Of a stretch of 37,990 nt of DNA, positions 1-6,291 are shown in pieces. The stretch comes from Anaeromyxobacter sp. RBG_16_69_14 (lineage in GTDB: Bacteria > Myxococcota > Myxococcia > Myxococcales > Anaeromyxobacteraceae), in contig MEMX01000100.1 in NCBI GenBank assembly GCA_001768075.1, forward strand, positions 1 to 37,990, written 5' to 3'. Each line of letters starts with the position of its first letter. The stretch's first letter is position 1. The translations under genes and the position numbers were made by a program. The notes below the pieces were generated by a model, which was not told the origin of the DNA, did not search any database, and saw nothing but the letters and a program-made list of their open reading frames with translations.

Positions 1-21
1 TTCATGTGGCATGCGCTATCA
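1..21. repeat. Right end of a dispersed repeat (copy 1, cut by the window edge)
   Basis: The window opens with the conserved end CATGTGGCATGCGCTATCA that also closes the copies at 24-168, 5033-5161, 19674-19740 and 23372-23403. Only the end of this copy is inside the window. Because the next copy begins at once, two copies lie in tandem here, about 147 bases apart. Confidence 0.8.
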
Positions 22-23
22 CA

Positions 24-168
24 GCGGCGACCAGTTGATGTGATTCTCCAGCGTCACCGCCGCCGCTGTGAGCTGATATCCGGCGCCTTGCGGCGCCTCA
101 AGCGAGGGGAGAACTCTCCCCCCGCGCCCCCCATCTCGAGCGTCAGTTCATGTGGCATGCGCTATCAG
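24..168. repeat. Dispersed multi-hairpin intergenic repeat, full-length copy 2
   Basis: This copy has the whole unit: a head (24-55, also found alone at 36829-36860), a segment with GGCGCC-TTGC-GGCGCC, a segment with GGGGAGA-AC-TCTCCCC, and the conserved tail ending CTATCAG. The GGCGCC and GGGGAGA parts can each fold into a hairpin on either strand. Read on the minus strand the tail begins TGATAG, giving stops in two adjacent codons. It follows directly after the 3' end of the GtrA-like remnant. I see no transposase and cannot name the family. Confidence 0.8.
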
Positions 169-262
169 CGCGGCCTTGGCGCGCTTCTCGCGGAAGACAG
201 AGGAAGCGGCTGGCCACGAAGTTGAACGCCGTTCCGGCGAGCACGCCGATGATCGCGGGGAT
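143..262 (-). pseudogene. C-terminal remnant of a GtrA-family membrane protein
   Basis: Reading leftward from 262 the frame gives IPAIIGVLAGTAFNFVASRF followed by a short tail that ends at a TGA (143-145) lying inside the dispersed repeat. The pattern (small-residue helix, then T-x-x-N-F-x-x-S-R-F) is the last helix of GtrA-like flippase-associated proteins, which usually have about 120-150 residues and four membrane helices. Only about 30 family-like residues remain. Upstream (above 268) the frame runs into a sequence block shared with 5330-5376 and no start or earlier helices are visible. The remnant is therefore bounded by repeated DNA on both sides and is most likely a broken gene. The family assignment rests on a short stretch and is moderate. 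Confidence 0.5.
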
Positions 263-267
263 CTGCT

Positions 268-318
268 TGACAGTCGAGTCCCTCCGGGTCGCGGTGGCAC
301 TGCGGTCGACCGCAGATC
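268..318 (-). repeat. Upstream block 2, copy A
   Basis: Read on the minus strand this stretch matches 5330-5376 on the plus strand, sharing GTGYCACCGCGACC and then GAGGGACTCGAC. In copy B the block ends in a Shine-Dalgarno-like GAGGG just before an ATG. In copy A no ATG follows and the GtrA-like remnant begins instead. It is probably the leader of a lost gene or a recombined duplicate. Confidence 0.55.
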
Positions 319-337
319 TCCCCTTCGTGCGAAGGGG
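301..337. promoter_or_regulatory. Two adjacent perfect palindromes
   Basis: TGCGGTCGACCGCA (301-314) is a 14-bp perfect palindrome, and CCCCTTCG-TG-CGAAGGGG (320-337) is an 8-bp inverted repeat with a 2-base spacer. They lie between two conserved upstream blocks (268-318 and 501-550). Such sites could be operator half-sites or a short hairpin; no gene start is directly attached, so the role is unknown. Confidence 0.35.
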
Positions 338-500
338 TCAAGCCCCAGCCCGGTGTCCAGGGGACAAGGCGGCCGAGGGTGCTGGAGACCAGTCGCCAGC
401 CAGAGCCTGCTTCGGCCGTGGAACTTGGAAAAGTGCCGAAAACGCGGCTCCTCGATCTCGACCCATTGGACGCCAGGGAGCCCCGTCGTCTGGCGCAGCG

Positions 501-550
501 CCCGGGCAGTCCACGGCGAAACGGCACACCGCTCGCACGCCTCGATCGTC
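501..550 (-). repeat. Upstream block 1, copy A
   Basis: On the minus strand this reads GATCGAGG, then a GCGGTG(T/C)GCCGT core and GCCGTGGACTGCCCG. It matches 5183-5229 (plus strand) at about 85 % by eye over 47 bases, and part of it recurs at 23293-23330. The spacing to block 2 differs between copies A (about 190 bases) and B (about 100-115), so the blocks look like separate conserved elements. The rest of 340-710 holds no gene I can support. Confidence 0.55.
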
Positions 551-710
551 GCGGGCCGGCTCAAGTCCGTGCAAAAGGGTGATGGACAAAAGAGGGAGAA
601 ACGAGGCAAGTAAAGCGAGTCACGCCCGATGCGAAGTCCAATACCGAAAACCGACTGGCCGACTCCAGTAAGAACGCCGCGAGATCCGAGGTCCCGCGCG
701 TGGTGGGTGC

Positions 711-754
711 GATGAGCAAGATCCCTGACTTCGATGAGCAAGATCCCTGACTTC
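711..754 (+). repeat. 22-bp perfect tandem duplication over the NRPS start codon
   Basis: Bases 711-732 are repeated exactly at 733-754. Each unit holds ATGAGCAAGATCCCTGACTT, so there are two candidate starts, at 712 and 734. Since 22 is not a multiple of three they are in different frames: the first ATG gives a 12-codon peptide (MSKIPDFDEQDP) ending at TGA 748-750, and the second opens the long NRPS frame. The GGTGGG purine run that could serve as ribosome binding site precedes the first ATG, not the second. Confidence 0.9.
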
Positions 755-3325
755 CTCGAGAAGTTCTCCGAAACTGCTGCGCGTCGGAGGGACTGGGCCG
801 CGGTTGAAGCCGCGGACGGCACGCTCACGTACTCGGAGCTGGATCTACTGTCGAACCAGCTGGCGAACCGGCTGCGCGGGCTCGGCGTCGGTCGCGATTC
901 ACCCGTGGCCATCTCGTTGCCGCGCGGTGCCGGCGAACTGCTCGCGCTCCTCGCCACCGCGAAGGCGGGTGGTGCCTACGTCCCCCTCGATCCGTCGCAC
1001 CCGGCCGACCGGCTGCTCGGGATCGTAGAAGACGCGGCGCCTCACGTGCTGGTAGTGCACCCGCAATCGCCGCTGCGCGAGGCGGGGAGCACCGGCGCCC
1101 GCGTCGTGGTGTTCGAGGACATCGCGGGTGCCACGGAGGGGCACGCGGCCACGCCGCCGGACGTCCGGTCCGATCCTGAGCAGCTCGCGTACATCCTGTT
1201 CACCTCCGGCTCCACGGGGCGGCCAAAGGGCGTGGAGGTGACGCGCGGCGCATTCGGGAACTTCCTTCAGTCGATGGCCCACACGCCAGGGATGTCCGAG
1301 GACGCGCGGCTCCTCGCCATCACGACCACCTCCTTCGACATCGCCGGCCTGGAGCTGTTCCTTCCACTGTGGGTCGGAGCGACCGCCGTGATCGCCGACC
1401 GGGAGACGGTGCGGGACCCCCGTCGGCTGCGACGGCGGCTCGAGAGCGACAGGATCTCGATCATGCAGGCGACCCCTGCCGCCTGGAGGCTGCTGCTCGA
1501 GGCCGGTTGGAGAGGGGACGGCACGCTGCGCATGCTGTGCGGCGGCGAAGCTCTGTCGCCGGCGCTGGCAGATCGGCTGCTCGCGTCGGGGCGCGAGCTC
1601 TGGAACATGTACGGCCCGACGGAAACGACAGTGTGGTCGACGCTCGAGCGGATCGCGCCGGGATACGATCGCATCACCATTGGGCGACCCATCGACGAGA
1701 CGCAGGTCTACGTCCTCGATGAGGACCTGAACCCTGTGCCCGCGGGTGGGGAGGGCGAGATCTCGATCGGCGGACAAGGTCTGGCGCGCGGCTACCGCGG
1801 CCGACCCGACCTCACCGCGCAGCGGTTCGTGCAGAACCCTCGCAGCTGCGTTGGCGATCGGATTTACCGCACCGGAGATCTCGGGCGAACGCTCCCCGAC
1901 GGGCGTTTCGAGTGCCTGGGTCGACTGGACCACCAGGTGAAGATCCGCGGCTTCCGGGTGGAACTGGGGGAGATCGAGACGGTCCTGCGCTCTGTCCCGG
2001 GCGTCGCGGAAGCACTTGTCGTCGCGGACGTTCGGGACGACGGCGATCCTCGGCTCTTAGCCTACTACGTGGGTGAGGCGGATCGCGACGCGCTCATCGC
2101 GGAGGCCCAGCGCAGGCTCCCGGCCTACATGGTGCCCGCCGCCTATGTCGCGCTGACCGCGTTCCCCTTGAACACGAACGGGAAGATCGACCGCAAGCGG
2201 CTCCCCCGGCCCGAGGTGCTGCACCAGGACGGTTCGCCGTACCACCGCCCCAGGACGGACACGGAGACGCGCATCGCAGCTGTGTGGCGGGACGTCCTCG
2301 GGCTCGAGCGCGTGTCCGTCGACGAGAGCTTCTTCACCATCGGCGGGACCTCGATGCTCGCCATGCAAGTCGTCGCGCGCATCGAGGAGGAGATGTGCGT
2401 GGACGTGTCGCTGCAGGCGTTCTTCGATACCCCTACGGTAGAGGGCGTCACCGCGAGCATCGGGGAGTCCTTCTCGGCGGGCGATCCCATCGTCGTTTGG
2501 CTCCGGCGCGGCGCGTCGGAACAGCCGCCCCTGTTCTGCGTATTCGGCGTGAATCTCTACCAGGATCTGGCGCTCGCGCTTGGCGGGGATCGCTCGGTCG
2601 TGGGTGTGCACGTGCCGTTCCGATACGTGCCGGGTCGGGAGCGTCCTCCCACGCTGGCGGACATCGCGCTACGCTACCTCGAACTCGTCCGGCGCCTCCA
2701 GCGCAGCGGCCCGTACCACCTGCTCGGGCTCTGCTTTGGGGGGATCGTCGCGTACGAGATCGCCCGGAAGCTGGAGGCCATGGGCGAGACGGTGGCCATG
2801 GTGGTGGTCCTCGATGCCGTTCTGCCGAACGCCGTCCGCGTGGACCAGGGAAAGCGCCTGCGCAGCTACGCCCTGCAGGCCTGGCGGGATTGGCCAAGAG
2901 GGTGGGGGCTGGTGCGAGGCGTACCCAAGACCGTAGGGCGATGGCTCGTCTCGCGTCGACCGGTGCTGGGCGGTCTGAAGTGGCTGGGCGTGGTCGCCAA
3001 CGCTGCTCACGCCATCTTCCTCCCGGTCAATGGGCCCGAGATGGATGCCGCCGTTGCACGGTTCGCATCGGAAGCGAGCTGGTTGTCCAGCCGCCTGCTC
3101 ATCGTGCGCGCCACGAAGGAACCCATGCCGACATGGTTGTCGATCGACCCCGACCATGGGTGGGGCAAGCGAGCGGCGGAGGTGATCGTGTGCGATATCC
3201 CCGCCAACCATATGGAGATCTTGCGGGAGCCGCACGCTAGCGCGCTCGGTCGCGCGGTCACGGACGTCGCGGAGTCGCGGATGCCCTCGCCTGCGTCGGT
3301 CCGGACGACGACCCAGGGGTGTTGA
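734..3325 (+). CDS. Nonribosomal peptide synthetase A-PCP-TE, predicted to activate glycine
   Basis: A single-module NRPS protein of 863 residues. The adenylation domain covers about 10-490, with LFTSGSTGRPKG (155-166), MYGPTETT (292-299), YRTGD and the A10 lysine K484. Reading the specificity pocket by motif alignment gives D-I-L-Q-L-G-M-V-W-K, which matches the known glycine signature closely. The carrier domain (about 505-575) has the phosphopantetheine serine in FFTIGGTS (S540). The C-terminal thioesterase (about 590-845) has GLCFG with Cys667 in place of the usual nucleophile Ser, Asp694 in VVLDA and His826 in IPANH. There is no condensation domain, so it loads and releases, or hands on, a single residue. 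The start lies in a 22-bp tandem duplication, and ATG 734 lacks its own Shine-Dalgarno sequence. It converges on the membrane-protein gene at 3417. Confidence 0.93.
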   Translation: MSKIPDFLEKFSETAARRRDWAAVEAADGTLTYSELDLLSNQLANRLRGLGVGRDSPVAISLPRGAGELLALLATAKAGGAYVPLDPSHPADRLLGIVEDAAPHVLVVHPQSPLREAGSTGARVVVFEDIAGATEGHAATPPDVRSDPEQLAYILFTSGSTGRPKGVEVTRGAFGNFLQSMAHTPGMSEDARLLAITTTSFDIAGLELFLPLWVGATAVIADRETVRDPRRLRRRLESDRISIMQATPAAWRLLLEAGWRGDGTLRMLCGGEALSPALADRLLASGRELWNMYGPTETTVWSTLERIAPGYDRITIGRPIDETQVYVLDEDLNPVPAGGEGEISIGGQGLARGYRGRPDLTAQRFVQNPRSCVGDRIYRTGDLGRTLPDGRFECLGRLDHQVKIRGFRVELGEIETVLRSVPGVAEALVVADVRDDGDPRLLAYYVGEADRDALIAEAQRRLPAYMVPAAYVALTAFPLNTNGKIDRKRLPRPEVLHQDGSPYHRPRTDTETRIAAVWRDVLGLERVSVDESFFTIGGTSMLAMQVVARIEEEMCVDVSLQAFFDTPTVEGVTASIGESFSAGDPIVVWLRRGASEQPPLFCVFGVNLYQDLALALGGDRSVVGVHVPFRYVPGRERPPTLADIALRYLELVRRLQRSGPYHLLGLCFGGIVAYEIARKLEAMGETVAMVVVLDAVLPNAVRVDQGKRLRSYALQAWRDWPRGWGLVRGVPKTVGRWLVSRRPVLGGLKWLGVVANAAHAIFLPVNGPEMDAAVARFASEASWLSSRLLIVRATKEPMPTWLSIDPDHGWGKRAAEVIVCDIPANHMEILREPHASALGRAVTDVAESRMPSPASVRTTTQGC

Positions 3326-3416
3326 GGGCCGCGGGCGTAGCTTCAAGGACACGAGGCAAGCATGCGGAAGATCGGTCACCGAGCCAGGTGTCGAGGCCAC
3401 AAGTATTGCACCCGGC

Positions 3417-4943
3417 TCAACGCGCGAACCCGGACACGAGATCCCGGCAGGATACGCCCGGCGCGAGGGCCCGCATGCAGAGATCGCTCGTACCCGACCC
3501 ACAGCGGTAGACCGCGTGCAGAACGCCGTCTCCTTCCTGATGAGGATGGAAGCCCGACTCCATCGCATACACGTCAGTGATCCTGCTGGCCACGAATGAG
3601 TTTTCCGCAGAGGCGCGGATACGGAACTGCTGGCTCGCGGGCTCGTAGTTCATGAAGTCGAAGCACCGGCCGACGCAAGCTCTCGAGATGAGGTGAGTCG
3701 GCGAAATCCGCGCGAGGTTCCGTTCGTGCCAGCCGACGAGAGCGGGGATCCGGCGAGCCCAGACTTCGATCCTCTGCGCGACGCGCTCCGTGAGAAACGG
3801 GTGCTCCTCCACCCCGAGATCTGGCACGCAGGCGACGAGCCGCTGGCCGAAAGGAAGGGTGCTGACCAGCGATTCCATCTTGGACTCGATCCGCGCCGCC
3901 TTCGCCACGTCCCCGTGCAGCACGCCAAAGAAGCACCCTGCCGTCGCGAAGCCCGCCAGCAAGATGGTCGCTCGCCGCCGGCGAGCGCCGAGTACAGCCA
4001 ACAGGAGCACGAACGAGAACAGCGACAGGCGCTGAGACAAGAAACCAACCCACGCGCTCTTGGGCGCCATTCGGAAGCTCGACGGAACGAGCGCAATGGC
4101 CACCGAGGTGAGACCGTACAGCTGCGCGAGAACACTCCTCCACTGACAGAAGCGATCCGGCCGTCTATCGGTCAGCGCCAATGTCACAAGAAGCGCAACA
4201 ATCGCGACGGCCGGAGGCGCGTAGCGCCATCCAAAGAGCAGGGCCTGGTCAGCGCCGGTCGTCGATACGAGTTGGAAGAGACTCCAGCCATGCTCATGTG
4301 CTGTCGCGAGGACGTACCTCCGAACGCCGTAGAGAGCGACAACCCCACCGAAGAAGAGTAGCCCCTGAGTGCGCGCGCTCGACCTCCCCGCCAGCTCGCG
4401 ATATGTGACCATCGCCAGAAGCCACAGCGGAGGTATCGGGTGCGCGGTCGCAGCCAAGAGGCCCAGGGCGCATGCTATTGCCAGATGCCGTCGGTCGGCG
4501 TCCCATGACAACGCGAGCGCCCATAGGACAACCCCAGCCGAGAGGTAGAAGTTCAGGAGACCGAGCTGGAAGACGTACCCATAGCTCAGGACGGCCAGCC
4601 ACGGCGCTAGGCAGTAAGGCGGGTAGCGGTGGGCTGCGCGGATGAACCTGAAGGCGCCCCAGAAGAACACCAGGACGACGCCAGCCGTGAGAGCCCGCTC
4701 AGCCGTGGAAGCGCCCCACCGCGCCACGAGCCCTGCGAGCACGAGGTCCACCGCCACGTTGGTGCTCTGGTGCACGATCCGGAGGCCAGGCGTCCGCCCG
4801 GCCTCGACCAACTGGGCGAGCCAAGCATTGTACAGGTGACTCTGCAGATCTGCAGTGGATACGATCGGGAGCCAGAAGCAGGGAATGAGCAGGAGCGTCG
4901 AGATGAGGACGACCAGGCCGAATCTTTCTTTCGACGTCCACAA
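3417..4943 (-). CDS. Polytopic membrane protein, GT-C glycosyltransferase-like
   Basis: A protein of 508 residues with many hydrophobic segments: one at about 8-28, a dense group through the first two thirds, and a soluble C-terminal part of about 150 residues containing several Cys. The start is TTG at 4943; an in-frame ATG is not available nearby. Just after the first helix comes STADLQSHLYNAWLA, an acidic residue followed by a conserved-looking loop as in GT-C type transferases that use lipid-linked sugars. I do not recognise a specific family, so the glycosyltransferase role is inference from this motif and from the neighbouring export genes. It could equally be a polymerase or ligase of the polysaccharide. 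It ends 91 bases from the NRPS stop, convergently, and starts beside a dispersed repeat copy. Confidence 0.75.
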   Translation of the reverse strand: MWTSKERFGLVVLISTLLLIPCFWLPIVSTADLQSHLYNAWLAQLVEAGRTPGLRIVHQSTNVAVDLVLAGLVARWGASTAERALTAGVVLVFFWGAFRFIRAAHRYPPYCLAPWLAVLSYGYVFQLGLLNFYLSAGVVLWALALSWDADRRHLAIACALGLLAATAHPIPPLWLLAMVTYRELAGRSSARTQGLLFFGGVVALYGVRRYVLATAHEHGWSLFQLVSTTGADQALLFGWRYAPPAVAIVALLVTLALTDRRPDRFCQWRSVLAQLYGLTSVAIALVPSSFRMAPKSAWVGFLSQRLSLFSFVLLLAVLGARRRRATILLAGFATAGCFFGVLHGDVAKAARIESKMESLVSTLPFGQRLVACVPDLGVEEHPFLTERVAQRIEVWARRIPALVGWHERNLARISPTHLISRACVGRCFDFMNYEPASQQFRIRASAENSFVASRITDVYAMESGFHPHQEGDGVLHAVYRCGSGTSDLCMRALAPGVSCRDLVSGFAR

Positions 4944-5032
4944 TAGGAGCCCATTCCCGCCCGCGCCATCGGCGAGCTCGAGCGGTGCACCCTACATGAA
5001 CTGCCGGGCTCGCGCTCCTTCTCGTGCTCCGC

Positions 5033-5161
5033 TGATTCTCCAGCGGCACCGCCTCCGCTGTGAGCTGATGTCCGGCGCCTTGCGGCGCCTCAAGCGGAGG
5101 GGAGAACTCTCCCCCCGCGCCCCCCATCTCGAGCGTCAGTTCATGTGGCATGCGCTATCAG
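5033..5161. repeat. Dispersed multi-hairpin repeat, copy 3
   Basis: Nearly the full unit. Three inverted repeats are visible: CAGCGG/CCGCTG (5041-5046 and 5055-5060), GGCGCC/GGCGCC (5074-5079 and 5084-5089) and GGGGAGA/TCTCCCC (5099-5105 and 5108-5114). The conserved tail ends at 5161. Unlike the other copies it lies between divergent genes, upstream of the acetyltransferase gene. The minus-strand frame through it that begins MPHELTLEMG recurs wherever the repeat occurs and is not a gene. Confidence 0.8.
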
Positions 5162-5182
5162 TAGCCGCTGCTTCCCCCCGGC

Positions 5183-5229
5183 GATCGAGGTGCGGGAACG
5201 GTGCGCCGTCTTGCCGTGGACTGCCCGCG
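5183..5229 (+). repeat. Upstream block 1, copy B
   Basis: Matches the minus strand of 501-550, sharing GATCGAGG, the GCCGT core and GCCGTGGACTGCCCG. It lies about 45 bases upstream of a promoter-like sequence for the acetyltransferase gene. It may be a regulatory site shared by polysaccharide genes. Confidence 0.5.
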
Positions 5230-5271
5230 CCTCACGCGGCAGCGCGCCCGGGGGGACGCCCAGTCAAGGGG

Positions 5272-5299
5272 TTGACGCGTTCGGCTTCCCTGCTACGCT
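5272..5299 (+). promoter_or_regulatory. Sigma-70-like promoter candidate for the acetyltransferase gene
   Basis: TTGACG (5272-5277), a 16-base spacer, then TACGCT (5294-5299) resembles a housekeeping promoter. It points toward the acetyltransferase gene, whose alternative start at 5376 follows 77 bases downstream. Confidence 0.4.
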
Positions 5300-5329
5300 C
5301 TGGCCGCCTCGTCTCTGTGTCACCGGAGA

Positions 5330-5376
5330 CCTTCGGCCGACCGGCGTGTCACCGCGACCGCGAGGGACTCGACATA
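5330..5376 (+). repeat. Upstream block 2, copy B, with Shine-Dalgarno-like end
   Basis: Matches the minus strand of 268-318. It ends GAGGGACTCGAC followed by AT-ATG, which places GAGGG about 9 bases before ATG 5376. The block therefore looks like a 5' leader that has been copied between loci. Confidence 0.5.
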
Positions 5377-5537
5377 TGGAACGCGCTCGCCCCGCTGTAT
5401 CCTCGCCCCCCCTCCTGGTGCGGAACGCTCTCTCCCTGATCGTCCGGGCGCTGACTCGCCGCCTCGCGTGGAGGGCGCCGTCGACTCCGGTGCAAGCGCC
5501 GTCGCACGACGCGCCGCGCCCGCGCGGCGACCGCAAC

Positions 5538-6134
5538 ATGAACCCGCGCGGTATCGGATTCCTGGAGTTGCTTGCGGAGGACTACCGGACACACGAGCAC
5601 AAGCTGCTCGAACCCGGGTTCTGGGCCATCGCGGTCCACCGTTTCGGCAACCTACGCATGGACGTCCGGCCCAAGTTGCTGCGAGCGCCGTTGTCCCGGG
5701 CGTACTTGCTGCTATCCACCGCGGTGAACTGGACATGGGGAATCGACCTCCCATACACGGTGCGTCTCGGGCGTCGCGTCCGCATCTGGCACCACGGAGG
5801 CATCGTGCTCGGTGCGCGCTCCATCGGCGACGACGTGCACATCCGGCAGAACACGACGTTCGGCGTGCGAAGCCGGCAGGCCCTGGAGAGCATCCCCATC
5901 ATTGGCGACCGCGTCGACATCGCCGCGGGCGCCTGCGTCGTAGGCGCGGTGACGGTCGGGGATGACTGCGTCATCGGACCGAATTCCGTCGTGCTCCGGG
6001 ACGTTCCTCCCGGCTCGACAGTGATGGGCGCCCCGGCGCGGCTGGCGACCTTCGGAGCGGGGGATGCGCCCGGCGCGGGCGCCACCACTCGGACGGACGA
6101 CCGAGGGCGCGGAAGCGTTGGGCCCCCGGGCTGA
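5538..6134 (+). CDS. Serine O-acetyltransferase-like hexapeptide acyltransferase of a polysaccharide locus
   Basis: From ATG 5538 the protein has 198 residues. The N-terminal helical part includes FLELLAEDYRTHEHK and PGFWAIAVHRFGN, followed by WGIDLPYTVRLGRRVRIWHH and a left-handed beta-helix of hexapeptide turns (IGDDVHIRQNTTFG, IGDRVDIAAGACVVGAV, IGPNSVVLRDVPPGS) that binds acetyl-CoA. The His in IWHHGG is at the catalytic position of the family. In polysaccharide loci such CysE-like proteins are thought to O-acetylate a sugar or precursor; cysteine synthesis is covered by the canonical cysE at 32854-33783. The frame is open upstream: ATG 5376 has a better Shine-Dalgarno (GAGGG) and would add 54 low-complexity residues. 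I prefer 5538 because family similarity begins there. Confidence 0.85.
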   Translation: MNPRGIGFLELLAEDYRTHEHKLLEPGFWAIAVHRFGNLRMDVRPKLLRAPLSRAYLLLSTAVNWTWGIDLPYTVRLGRRVRIWHHGGIVLGARSIGDDVHIRQNTTFGVRSRQALESIPIIGDRVDIAAGACVVGAVTVGDDCVIGPNSVVLRDVPPGSTVMGAPARLATFGAGDAPGAGATTRTDDRGRGSVGPPG

Positions 6135-6291
6135 GCTGCCAGAGCCACCGCGGGAGCCGAACCATGCGCAGAGAGCGGAGCGTGCCACGCTGCGTCGCGT
6201 CGCAAGGCACCGAACGGCGCGACCGGGGATTCAGGCTGACCCGCGTCGGGGCCTCGACCCTGGATGGTCCCCGCCCAGCCGCACCCGCCCT

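Noticed and set aside
148-957. Long minus-strand open frame at the left edge
   Set aside because: It crosses the repeat, the palindromes and the NRPS start; the residues are Arg/Pro/Ser-rich with no domain. Open because of high G+C.
3417-4943. Exosortase
   Set aside because: The protein is membrane-spanning and in a suitable locus, but I cannot see the Cys/Arg/His exosortase motif set, and it is longer than most members.
4699-5151. Minus-strand frames beginning MPHELTLEMG (also at 19548-19730 and 23088-23393)
   Set aside because: The shared N-terminus is only the translated dispersed repeat; downstream sequence differs at each locus and overlaps real genes.
5145-5537. N-terminal extension of the acetyltransferase
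   Set aside because: The first part is translated repeat and promoter DNA; only the segment from ATG 5376 has a ribosome site, and similarity to the family begins at 5538.
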